64,000 nucleotides of DNA from Protonemura montana (lineage: Eukaryota > Arthropoda > Insecta > Plecoptera > Nemouridae), in NCBI GenBank assembly GCA_947568835.1, contig OX387603.1, positions 4,934,701-4,998,700 on the forward strand, in the 5' to 3' direction. The notes under the pieces were generated by a model. The model ran no database searches, was not told where the DNA came from, and was given only the letters and a program-made list of their open reading frames with translations. Each line of letters begins with the position of its first letter. Position 1 is the first letter of the stretch. A program made the position numbers and the translations under genes. This document shows, piece by piece, positions 1 through 11,100 of this stretch.

Positions 1-178
1 GGTTCTACTCCTTGGAGATCTGTCATTCTCATCGAATGCACTAAAATCCTCTGAAAAATTATATGTTCAAGTAGCCTAATGGGTTAGAGCAACACCCAAG
101 ATAGGTAGAGATCAAGGTTCCAGTCCCCATTTGCACATCGATTTTTGAGAGGGCAGTAGTGTTCCTAATAATAAAATC
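1..178 (+). repeat. tRNA-headed SINE-like element, copy 1
   Basis: This is the left-edge copy of a family seen three times in the window (also 15322-15492 and 42692-42845). A leader containing CTACTCCTTGGAGATC precedes a tRNA-like block at about 65-135 with an A box in the D-arm position and a B box (GGTTC). A tail ending in an AATAATAAAA-type stretch follows. The tRNA-like block is more degenerate here than in copy 2. The shared leader and tail outside the tRNA part show a mobile or amplified unit rather than a tRNA gene. The element is probably cut by the window edge. Confidence 0.6.
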
Positions 179-310
179 CCTCCAACCTCTCTTCTTAACA
201 GAACTGGTCATGTGTATGTAGGTCAGCCATCCAATATCTGACCCTGTGCAATGTTTCTTAACTTCGGTGATCTAAATGAAGACCGATTTGGTCCTTTAGT
301 CAAACCGTTC
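179..310 (-). repeat. 5S-rRNA-headed SINE fragment (head part)
   Basis: The sequence at about 217-290, read on the minus strand, resembles the internal region of 5S rRNA: a GATCACCGAA-like block, TTAAG, and a GGAT...ACC C-box region. Just outside it lies the junction sequence seen in the fuller copies (8700-9110, 26010-26430). Only the head and about 40 bp of body are present. PHAX exon 2 starts within 40 bp. Confidence 0.6.
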
Positions 311-347
311 AGTAAATAAATTAATATTTCACAGTGAAAGCTCTCAC

Positions 348-3300
348 CTTGACTACTTTCCCAACGAGATCGTCCTTTTCCTCGTAGAGCTTGTTAGCGA
401 TGTCCGTGGCCACTTCGTCAGGATCACTTTCTCCCGTAACGCGTAGTGCCAACAGGTGTCGGGCGTCGACCCTCTCCCGCTCCTCATCGGAGTCGGAGGA
501 CGAGGCGCGTTGGGGGCGTGGCCCAAGTCGCTCCTTCAAGCTGACCCCGTCGTGGCTTCGCTTCGTCGTGGACGTAGGACGATCTCCACTGTGCACGACG
601 AGAAGAGGTTATGTCACCAATTTGTACAATCAACTCAAATATCAGGTTGCCTTGTTCTAGGGGTTTCTAGCGACTCCAATTAACAACACACTGTTTGGAC
701 AACGTGCCATGTGAAACTGGTCTAATGGCGTCATTGACTGAGTGGATGATGATGAACCTAACGTAGTCTAGAAGGGAGGAGGGGAAACCTGGTACCAGCA
801 AGTAGCCTACTTCTGTCGAAAAGCACCAAGAGGACAACTGGCTTAACGTCCCTTCCGAAGGACGGTACAACGCAAACAACAGGATTCCTCCACAAACCCA
901 TGCTACACGGATGCTACGTGACTAAGAATACTTCTTGTTTTACATGAGATTTACTCATAAATGTACGTTTACTCTTGCATAAAAGTGCTAATCAATGGGT
1001 GGGTAGTAATATTTCATGCAAGCAAAGTAATATCTCGTCTTTTATTTTATTAGACGAAAATAGCAATGATTTTTTTTGTAGTGTTTTGTTTGTTCTTTAC
1101 TGGTCAAACTGTTTGTATTGTCTTGAACAGAGCCACAACCAGATGGTAACATGAAGAACAGATGAGAAATATTCAGGAATTTACTTCAGGACCAAAAAAG
1201 GACCCTTGCCTTTGAACCTGCTCCTACAGCATTTATAGAACACTAGCAGAACCCGCTGCCTACGGCCGCTTTAGATTTTGAGAAAGTGGGCATTTTAGTT
1301 TGAATAAGACCACAACCAAAAGTACCATGCAATACCATACAGTACCCCCGTTTATTTTGTTTGAATTTTTCCCCTTATGTCACTTGGGGTCACTGCATTG
1401 TGGAAACTCTGTGAATTCCATAGTGACTACGATGACAATTTCGAAAACAAACGACATTGGCTGTCAAAAGATTTTCGTGCATGATTTCTTGAAATATTTC
1501 TTAGAGAGTGAAAGTTGTGAAATACCTTTTACAATCTGGGCTAGCCAACCTTGCTAGCCAAGACACCAACAATATTTCAGTTCTGTCATTTATTTCCCTT
1601 CAGTTCTAGAGATTTTGAAAAGAATTTGACATTGACATTGACATTGACGTTTGAATATCCTGAATGCACTGCCACAAAGAAAAGTTTAAGAATTCGTTCA
1701 CCCTGCAGTGGTCAAAAAACCAAACAAATGAATGCACATGTCACTCTTTTTGCAAAATTACTTCTATTTCACGTAAAAGGAACGTAAATAACAGCCTTTG
1801 GGCTCAATTTCTTCAATAACTTTCATAGACATGCATGAAGAGTATTACCGAGCTGCTGCGGGTGAGTAAAAGGCAAGTTTTGAATCAAATAAAAATCGAA
1901 CTGTGAGACATGGCTCCAATTTTTCTAGGCAGGAAATTTCAAACATAATTATCAATATTTCATCAAAAAAACGTTTTCAAATCACCCTCAAAGTGTCACA
2001 ATAGTGTTAAGATTTGAATTTTGAACAAATATAACCTAATTGCACACGTTTTTAACCAAATTTCGCAATTTCCATCAACATGTACAGAAAAATGTTACCC
2101 CAGCTGGTCGCCAGATACAAACTAAAAAGTTGAACATCGCAATTTTAAAGCTTTTATATAAGGTAAACTAGCAGTACCCGCTGCCTAACGGCACCTGTTG
2201 TTCTTATCCCGAGTGGTTTTATTTTAGTATATTAGTATTGTCTTTGAACTTGGATTAACAATTACAAATAGCTCACTACTGTTTTTCTAGTACCCTATGC
2301 CCATAGGGCATATGCCGATAGGATAGATCATGACAAAAATATATGGGCCTAGGCCAAAATCTAGTCCCTAAGCCCTGGGACCAAACTGAGACTTTACACT
2401 AAATGTAGCCTCTACGCTAGTGCCCAATGCCCATAGGGCATGTATAGGGCATATACATTTAAGAAAATTGTATGGGACAACAACATAAAGTACTGAGAAA
2501 ATGGCAAGAAAACAAAGTATTATGCCCTCACGACTTGATATATATATATATTGATATATATATTGATATATATATAATAAATGATATAATAAAAAAATTA
2601 TTTGAATTTATCAACTTAACCTAATCGAACCTAACCTAACCGAACCTAACATGACCTTTCAAAAACCTAACCTAACCTAACCTAACCTAACCTAACCTAA
2701 CCTAACCTAACCTAACATTACCTAAAAAAAAAAAAAAAAAACATTTCATTCGATAATTTTTTATTTTTATTTTTTAAAAACTACTTAAAATACTTTTTAA
2801 GAATAAAAAAAAATTTTTTTTTTTTTTTTTTTTCAAAATAAAAAGTTCATAAAATTAATAAAAAATTTTAATAATTCTTGGAATTTTTTTTTAAGATTTT
2901 TTTTTTTTAATTTATTAACTTAACCTGACCTAACTTAACCTAACCTAACCTAACCTAACATGACCTCTACAAAACCTAACCCAACCTAACCTAACCTAAC
3001 CCAACCCAACCCAACCCAACCTAACCTAACCAAACCTAACCGAACCCAACCGAACCTAACTGAACCTAACCGAACCTAACCGAACCTAACCGAACCTAAC
3101 CGAACCGAACCTAACCGAACCTAACCGAACCTAACCGAACCGAACCTAACCGAACCCAACCGAACCTAACCATACCTAACCTAACCAAACATGACCTCTA
3201 CAAAACCTAACCTAACCTAACCAAACATGACCTCTACAAAACCTAACCTAACCTAACCTAACCTAACCTAACCTAACCTAACCTAACCTTACCTAACCTA

Positions 3301-6300
3301 ACCTAACCTAACTTAACCTAATCTAACCGAACCTAACCGAACCTAACCGAACCTAACCGAACCTAACCTAAACTAACCAAACCTAACCTAACCTAACCGA
3401 ACCTAACCGAACCTAACCGAACCTAACCGAACCTAACCGAACCTAACCGTACCTAACCGAACCTAACCGTACCTAACCGAACCTAACCGAACCTAACCGA
3501 ACCTAATCTAAACTAACCAAACCTAACCTAACCTAACCGAACCTAACCGAACCTAACCGAACCTAACCGAACCTAACCGAACCTAACCGAACCTAACCGT
3601 ACCTAACCGAACCTAACCGAACCTAACCGAACCTAACCTAAACTAACCGAACCTAACCTAACCTAACCTAACCTAACCTAATCTAACCGAACCTAACCTA
3701 ACCTAACCTAACCTAACCTGACCTAACTTAACATAACCTAACCTAACCAAACATGACCTCTACAAAACCTAACCGAACCTAACCTAACCTAACCTAACCT
3801 AACCTAACCTAACCTAACCTAACCTAACCTAACCTAACCGAACCTAACCGAACCTAACCGTACCTAACCGAACCTAACCGAACCTAACCGAACCTAACCT
3901 AAACTAACCGAACCTAACCTAACCTAACCTAACCTAACCTAACCTAATCTAACCGAACCTAACCTAACCTAACCTAACCTAACCTGACCTAACTTAACAT
4001 AACCTAACCTAACCAAACATGACCTCTACAAAACCTAACCGAACCTAACCTAACCTAACCTAACCTAACCTAACCTAACCTAACCTAACCTAACCTAACC
4101 TAACCTAACCTAATCTAACCGAACCTAACCGAACCTAACCGAACCTAACCTAACCGAACCTAACCGAACCTAACCGAACCTAACCGAACCTAACCTAACC
4201 TAACCTAACCTAACCTAACCTTAACTAACCTTTCCTGAAAAAAAAAAAAAAAAAAAAAATTATTATATAATTTTTTTTTTTTTTTTTTTTAACTATTTAA
4301 AATACTTTTTGAAAATTAAAAAAAAAAATTTTTTTTTTTTTTTCAAAATAAAAAGTTCACAAAATTAATAAAAATTTTTAATAATTCTTGGATTTTTTTT
4401 TTAAATAAATTTTTTATTTTTTTATTTATTAACTTAACCTAACCTTACCTAACCTAACCTAACCTAACCTAACCTAACCTAACCTTACCTTACCAAACCT
4501 AACCAAACCTAACCTAGCCAAACCTAACCCCACCCAACCCAACCCAACCCAACCTAACCTAACCTAACCTAACTGAACCTAACCTAACCTAACCTAACCT
4601 AACCTAACCTAACCTAACTTAACCTTACCTAAAAAATGCGAAAATGCCGCGAAAATGGCACAATAGTGTGTAATCCCGAATTACGAACCGATCTAGCGCA
4701 AGCGCCGGCTTTCTAGACCGAATTTCACGATTTCTATAAAGATGTACAGACGCAAACCAATTTCACCCCTTGGCAACGGATTAAGGCTTTTATATAAGGT
4801 CAATAGCAGTACCCGCTGCCTACGGCCGCTTAAGATATCGAGGGAGTGGGCATTTTGGTTTAAATAGGACCGCAACCAAAAGTACCATGCTATACCAAAA
4901 GTACCCCCATTTATTTTGAAATTTGCCGCTTATGTCACTTGGGGTCACTGCATTGTGGAAACTCTGTGAATTCCAAAGTGACCACGATGACAATTTCGAA
5001 AACAAACGATGTTGGCTGTCAAAAGATTTCCGTGTACGATTTCTTGAAATTTTTCTTAGAGAGTGAAACTTGTGAAATACCTTTTACATCTCCACCAGAT
5101 CTTACTAAAAACATGTTTAATGAACGGATAAGCACCTAAAATTGACAAAATGTAAGTTTCTTTGGTTATTAAGTAGTTTGACATTGTTTGAGAACTGTCA
5201 AAACCTTTCCTTGCCAGCCAGTTTGAAATAAAATTCATTATAAAAATCCCATCAAATCAGCGTAGAAATGTCGCGTTAGGTCGTGCTCTGAAGTCATGTA
5301 CAATTTTAAATTATTCCCAGCAATGTTTGACCGGTTTCTTAAAAGTATTTGACGTTCTAATCCCGTTTGACGTTATCCTAAATTCACTGCCGCAAAGATA
5401 AGTTTAAGAATTCGTTCACCCTGCAGTGGTCAAAAAACCAAACAAATGAATGGATCTGTCACTTTTTTTGCAAAATTATTTCTATTTCACGTAAAACGAA
5501 CGTAATTAACAGCGTTTTGGCTCAATTTCCTTAATAACTTTCATAGGCATGCATGAACAGTATAACCGAGCTGCTGCGGGTGGGTTAAAGGCAAGTTTTG
5601 AATCAAATAAAAATCGAACTGTAAGACATGGCTCCAATTTTCCTAGGCAGGAAATTTCAAACATAATTATCAATATTTCACCAAAAAAACGTTTTCAAAT
5701 CTCCCATAAAGTTTCACAATAGTGTTGAGATTTTAATTTTGAACAATTATAACCCAATTGCACACGTTTTTAACCAAATTTCGCAATTTCCATCAACATG
5801 TACAGAAAAAAATGTTACCCCAGCCAGCAGCCAGCAGCCAGAGACAAACTAAAAAGTTGAACATAATTTAGTCAATACTGTTGTCCTTTTTAAAAAATTT
5901 AAGTCCCTACTGTCCTATTTAGGACATGGAGACAAGAGAATTTTCTCAGGCACAAGCACTACTCCAATTAACATTTCCCCTCGATGGAATAATCATTTTC
6001 CATTGATTTCACTCCAGGAAGCATACATTACGTAGATTCCTAGATGAGAAATAGAGATAATGCCAAGATTGCAATGAGCTAAGTTTTTTTTGTAACCTAA
6101 TCAAGATGCGTTTCTTTTAGGTTTTAGTTAGATTTTTAGGGCTTTAGAGATATTTTTCTATTGGTAACTTAAAAATGTTCTCTCATCGGAAATAATATTT
6201 TGTTGCTTTTACTGATGTTCACATTTTACTTTGCAGTGGAAAAATATTTTTAGATTTTATGCTGGTGGAGATTTTTTAAATGAATGAACAATGGGGTCTA

Positions 6301-7420
6301 GAGGCGCTTCAACCGCAAGGTCATTTTGCGCCGGAGAATATTTTCTTTAGCATCGAGGGGATCAATTATGTACAACAGTTTATTTTTAAATAGTGTACCA
6401 CATTCTCACACATCATGTGAAAAATTTAATTTAATTTACAAGAGTTGTATCAAGTCAATTTTTATTTAATTTGATGTTTAAAACAAAAAAAAGCACAGGC
6501 CTATAAAATAATTTTGATATCCATACAATGCAACTGCATGCAAAGATAAAAGGAATTAGGGATGAAAACATTGGATCAAAAGATATTTCTGGAATAGAAT
6601 GGAATGGTTGGAGTGCTGGGAAATGGTTGGAGTGGAAGGGGGATAGTTAGCTGGAAGGTATTGGTAGTCTCTAGAACTAGGTCTTCATGAGAAGTTGGTA
6701 TAAAAGAGGGGCTGGAAAGAGGATGACCCTCAGTCTAGTTTTGCAAGGTGTTGACAAAGCAGTAGTTTAGAAAATATCTCTTAGACTTTTTCTAAATGCA
6801 ACAAGACGTGCTTGGAAGCTAAGAGGTGAGTCTATTCTTGCATCTTACTTACCTACCATAAAGTAAGCCCCACACTGTTGGAGTCATGACATCCAGCATA
6901 AATATATATTTTACCTGTGCTGGTTACCATAAATAAATAAACACATCACAAAGTCTTAAAATTAAAGTGGTTGACTAGACTGGACTTTAGCTAATGGTGA
7001 GGGTTCAGGTAAAACCAACTGCTCTTGTGAATTGTGATCCTATCCAACAACCTGATGTGTAGAGGTAATATATATACCTAACATACCCATTTAAAATAAA
7101 GGTAAAGCTTACCGCGGAATGAAGTAAGATTCAACGTCGCGAGATCGATCATGTGTTTGAACATCGCAGGTAACTAGTTTTTCAGTCAGCGCTTCTTCTT
7201 GTAAGTTTTCTGCCCAGACATTAAATTTAGCTGGCACTGCCGATGGTTTTGGGAGGCATTTTAACCGCGGACGTTTCGGCCCATCACTGTCGTTTTCATC
7301 ATCATCATCAGAACTTGAATCTTGAATGCGAGGCACGGTCCTCGCCGTGACCAATTCTGTGCGAGGTATAGGAGAATAATCTTCAAGTTCACCATCTTCA
7401 AGCTCAGCAGAAAGCTCCAT
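348..7420 (-). CDS. PHAX: PHAX, phosphorylated adaptor for snRNA export (5' part; 3' part lies off the window)
   Basis: PHAX bridges capped pre-snRNA bound by the cap-binding complex to the exportin CRM1 and so exports spliceosomal U snRNAs. Two coding exons are visible on the minus strand: exon 1, 7420-7113 (308 nt, ATG at 7420), and exon 2, 588-348 (241 nt). The donor at 7112-7111 and acceptor at 590-589 join in phase (two bases plus one). Exon 1 starts MELSAELEDGELEDYSP, has an acidic SSDDDDEND run, then FNVWAENLQEEAL and DRSRDVESYF, which match the known N-terminal PHAX pattern. Exon 2 carries SLKERLGPRP and an RNA-binding-domain start with DIANKLYEEKDDLVGKVV, close to the vertebrate region after KDRLGNRP. 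The donor after VVK is at 347-346. Intron 1 (589-7112) holds the CCTAA satellite and several repeats. The remaining exons are outside the window. Confidence 0.92.
679..905 (-). repeat. 5S-headed SINE, body fragment
   Basis: This matches the body of the family (compare 31800-32015): GTCTAATGGCGTC, GGAGGGGAAAC, TGTCGAAAAGCACCAAG, AACGTCCCTTCCGAAGGAC and ATTCCTCCACAAA occur in the same order. The 5S-like head and the terminal tail are missing. It lies in PHAX intron 1, about 90 bp from the exon 2 acceptor. Confidence 0.65.
1235..2163 (+). repeat. Dispersed element, copy A (PHAX intron 1)
   Basis: A unit of about 0.93 kb begins near GCAGAACCCGCTGCCTACGG and ends GCTTTTATATAAGGT. It is repeated almost throughout its length at 4804-5870 in the same orientation, and partly at 27490-27770 in reverse. 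Landmarks shared by all three are the AGTACCATGCAATACCA-like block, TCACTTGGGGTCACTGCATT and GACAATTTCGAAAACAAACG. No conserved protein is visible, and the short reading frames in it differ between copies. The superfamily is not recognised. Confidence 0.6.
2164..4803 (+). repeat. Middle member of the element run, carrying the CCTAA satellite
   Basis: The interval starts with the same AGCAGTACCCGCTGCC terminus (2171) and ends with the same GCTTTTATATAAGGT terminus (about 4788-4802) as copies A and B. Just before its end a CGATTTCTATAAAGATGTACAG-like segment parallels the distal part of copies A and B. The interior is instead a segment with two ATGCCCATAGGGCAT-type near-palindromes (about 2297 and 2428), a TATA/GATA microsatellite (2538-2575) and the CCTAA satellite. 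The reading as one element with a satellite-filled interior is inference. Confidence 0.45.
2600..4634 (+). repeat. Telomere-like CCTAA satellite with CCGAA variants and AT-rich spacers
   Basis: Three blocks of CCTAA-type pentamers lie at about 2600-2722, 2926-4235 and 4433-4634, all in one orientation. CCTAA is the complement of TTAGG, the ancestral arthropod telomere repeat. The array is not pure. Long stretches alternate CCTAA and CCGAA as a 10-mer, with CCCAA, CCAAA and CCGTA variants. The motif ACATGACCTCTACAAAACC recurs at several places. Two spacers of about 200 bp (2723-2925 and 4236-4432) are related to each other and consist of poly-A, poly-T and a shared AAAATAAAAAGTTCA core. The position inside a PHAX intron makes this an interstitial array, not a chromosome end. 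Confidence 0.85.
4804..5870 (+). repeat. Dispersed element, copy B (PHAX intron 1)
   Basis: This is a second, nearly full-length copy of the element at 1235-2163, in the same orientation and starting TAGCAGTACCCGCTGCCTAC. It contains an insertion relative to copy A at about 5090-5380, then rejoins it at AAGTTTAAGAATTCGTTC and runs to a region near AACTAAAAAGTTGAACAT. No coding capacity is recognised. Confidence 0.6.
5871..7112. other. Unannotated part of PHAX intron 1
   Basis: AT-rich intronic sequence. A purine-rich block lies at about 6590-6660 (GGAATGGTTGGAGTG repeated imperfectly). No gene, RNA or recognised transposon is visible. Confidence 0.5.
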
Positions 7421-7968
7421 AATATTTTATGTTGTCTGCTTGATTGTTTAGATAGTAGGGACAAGCAAATTTCTGAAAGTGGTTAACCTAACCTTCCCTG
7501 AGAGTTGATTTTGCTGAATGCAAAGAAAATCGTACGGATTTAACTACCCTACGGCTTAGGAATTAAATAGCTTGAAATACAACTAAAAGCGGAAATTAAC
7601 CTCTTTTTTACAGTAATTCCAACCAAATTAAATCGACAATGGCAAAGCGTGCGGTCACACCGGCGCCAAAACTTGGCCAAATCATCCCAATTCCGTAAAA
7701 TGGCGCATATTCTAGAACATTGAACTCGAACGAACCAGCTGTTGATATATAATATGGGTCATATCGAAGACATTTGATTGGCCACTAAAATTCTTAGACT
7801 CCTCCCTCAACCACGAAAAACCTTGAACGTCAGACTCAGCTGTCACTTTCCAAATATTGATTGTAACCTGGAATGGGTATAAATAATATCTGATCAATTT
7901 ACCACAATATTCTCGGTTTTGCCTGTTATTTTGTTGTGGCATTTTATCTTTTGAACATTAAGTACGCG
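7421..7968. promoter_or_regulatory. Divergent promoter region between PHAX and GID8, with GID8 leader exon
   Basis: The PHAX start codon (7420, minus) and the GID8 leader point away from each other. A donor reading AGTACGCG/GTGAGT at 7969 marks the end of a non-coding first GID8 exon; the matching acceptor CTGCAG ends at 8094. About 0.5 kb therefore must hold both promoters. No TATA box stands out, and a short GC-richer patch lies at 7648-7675. A shared bidirectional promoter is inferred from the layout only. Confidence 0.55.
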
Positions 7969-8110
7969 GTGAGTTTTCCTGAAAGCTTACTTAAACACAA
8001 ATATTTGTATTTTAATGATCTAATGTTGTGGTTTTCTAGCTAGACAAAGAATTAAACAATATTTTCCTTCAAATAACTCATAACATCTCTGCAGCCAACA
8101 GCGGCTCTCT

Positions 8111-11100
8111 ATGAGTTACACTGAACGGCACGAAGAGATCTCGAAAGCCACCTGGATGAACCGTTTAGACGGCATCACCGTCCAGAGAGGCGACATGAAC
8201 AAAATTATCATGAACTATCTCGTAACTGGTAAGTCACACACACAAACTAGAAACATTATTTTATTTTAAGCAAACCATTAGTGTGAACAATAATTTCAAC
8301 ATATATTGTTTCAGCCAAATCTCACTTGCACAATTTACCCCGTCACATATCACAGAATTAAAAATAACCAACGTTCTAAATCCCATTCAAATAGACTATT
8401 TTCTTATGACTTACAACTTAATAATAATTTTCAAAAGAAGTGGACTATAACATTGGAGTTGTGTAGGATTGAGTGTAGTACATTGAAGACTAAGAAGACA
8501 GTCACCGACCTATCTTTCTTATCTTCATGATTCTCCCAATATATTAAGAACATAAAATGCCGGAGACTGCATCGGATTTTGTCTTACAGTTAATTTGTTC
8601 AAAAGAAAGAAACTGAACTACCTAGTTTTACCTGCAGCCTCAATATTTCTAGAACCTAGTTGATTGATTGATTTGTAGGATTTAACAATGCACTCTTTTA
8701 AAAACTAACCCTGTGGCACTGATTTAATGGAATCAGTGAGATCGTAGATGAGGATGTTGATTAACCTAGCCTAGAAGACAGTAGAAAAAACCTGGTGCCA
8801 ACATGCAGCCTACTCCTGTCAAAGAGCACCCAAGGGACCACTGCCGTAACATCAGTTCCTAAGGGCTTTAGAACTCGAATTACAGGATTCATTCACAAAT
8901 CCATGCTGAGGAGAGGTAGATAGACAGGGCGATTGAAGTTGCTGTACTAACTTTCATCCCTCCGACCTCTCTCCCGAACAGAACTGATCATGTGTGTGAT
9001 GGTCACCCATCCGATACCTGACCCAGCGCAGCGTTGTTTAACTTTGGTGATCTCACGAGAACCTGTGTCTCTAATTCGCCGAACCATTCGGTTCGGCTTT
9101 GGCTTCTAGTTATGTACGTCTAGGACTTAGTGCTTACTAACAGGTTTTTCCTGGTCACACAGAGGGATTCAAAGAGGCTGCCGAAAAATTCCAGCAGGAA
9201 GCTGGAGTGAGTCCTGCGTTAGATCTAGACACACTGGACGATAGGATCCGGATCCGGGATGCTATTCAAGCTGGCCGAGTTCGCGAGGCAACTGCGATGG
9301 TGAACCAGCTCCATCCCGAGCTTCTAGACAACGACCGTTACCTGTTCTTCCATCTACAGGTGAGTTGGGCCCTGGAGGAATAGTTCTTGTATAACATAAT
9401 ATTGAGTGATTGGTTGATTCAAGGGGTACACCGCGAACAGCAGGGTTCCTCCACAAATCCATGCCGTTGTGAGGTTGATAAGCAGGGCGAGTGAAGTTGT
9501 TGTACTAACTTTTATCACACCAACCTCTCTCCCAACAGAACTGGTCATGTTTATGATGGTCACCACTCACCCATCCAATACCTGACCCAGACTAACTTAG
9601 GTGATCTCACGAGAACCGGTGTTTTAAAAATGCCAAATTAGCTGTATTTTCATTTTTTTTTGCCATACCTACCATTTGCCATGTTTAACCTACCACAATA
9701 TCTTACAAGCTGCATTATACCAAATAAACGGCCCTGAAACCATACCATGAGAGAAAACTACTAAAAATATACAGGTCCTCTTTTTTTTTTTGTACATTTC
9801 ACAACATTTATGCACAGATATTTTTCATTTATTCTGACCTCGGTTAACCAGAAGAGCTTGTGTTAATGCCCGCTTGCAAAACACACCCAGGTCATTCCAT
9901 GTGAAATCACTCGATTTGAATTATTTTTGGCAATAACCGACTCAGATTTTGATGACATTTGGTGCACTTGTTGAGAATATGAATTTAACCACTAGATTTT
10001 TTTTTTACTCGGTAGGTTTTTAAGTGACAGGGGGTGGAAAATAGGGTCATTTTGTTCCTGCATGTACATTGACCTCCCTTTCCCTCAATTACTCGGGTTG
10101 TAAGGAAGCTACAGAGTTCCAAATGAGCTGAAACGAAAGTGAATTTCATGCTCTGTGTGACTATATAAACAAATCTGACACGATAATTATTTATTTTTGA
10201 TTTTTTAAATCTATATTTTCCAAAATCCCCCTTGAAAAAAAAACCCACTCTGATTCACATAAATATTTTTTTTTTACTTTTGACAACAGATATAATGTTA
10301 CTTGTGCCAAAATTTAAGATTGGCCTTCCACCAGTTTTCCAGGAAAAAAATATTTTCTGTGTAATGTTGATTTTCTGTCGCATACAAAGCTTGGCCCATC
10401 TATTATAAAACTAAATAAATATAATGGTCAACTTACTATCATATAATTAGCTTTCATTTGAGCTCATTCGGAACTCTGTAGATCCCATACAACTGGAGTT
10501 ATTGAGGAAAAGGGAAGTCAATGCACATGCGGGGGGCAAAATTACCCCATTTTCCACTCCCTGTAACTTTTGAACCCTTTGAGTAAAAAAAAAAAAAACT
10601 TCTGGCTAAATTCTTATTCCCGTCAAGTGCACCAAATTTCATCAAGATCTGAGTCTGTCAATGCCAAAAGTAAGTGATTTGACATGGAATGACCCATCTG
10701 ACTTTCCGCCTGATCTTGCATCTGTCGTGTTTCAGCAACTGCACTTGATCGAATTGATCCGCGAGGGCCGCGTGGAGGAGGCACTTCACTTTGCACAGCG
10801 GCAGCTGAGCGAGGCTGGCGAGTCTGACCCTGGTGTATTGGCTGAACTGGAGCGCACACTGGCACTGCTTGCGTTCGAGGAGCCACACAAATGTCCGTTC
10901 AGCGACCTACTGCATCCCACACATCGACAGAAGGTGACTGCCATAATACATTTACAAAACTAGCAATGTTTCCATGGAGTGAAACTGGAGACTAGAGTTT
11001 ACGCTGTTTAGAACAGAAACAGCAACAAAGAAAAGGAAACAGAGAGCGGAAATAGTGTTTGTTCACAATGTGTGATTGAGAATGGTTTTTTTTATTTTTC

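Noticed and set aside
321..683. Plus-strand frames over PHAX exon 2
   Set aside because: They are the shadow of the minus-strand exon, which has matching homology and splice phase.
1300..1787. Short frames in the dispersed element near 1.3 and 4.9 kb
   Set aside because: The frames are partly shared between copies only because the DNA is shared. They have no recognised domain and differ in length and ends.
10661..10963. 100-codon frame starting upstream of the GID8 exon at 10736
   Set aside because: Only the part from 10736 is GID8. The upstream codons are intron and foldback element sequence, and the acceptor at 10734-10735 is in phase.
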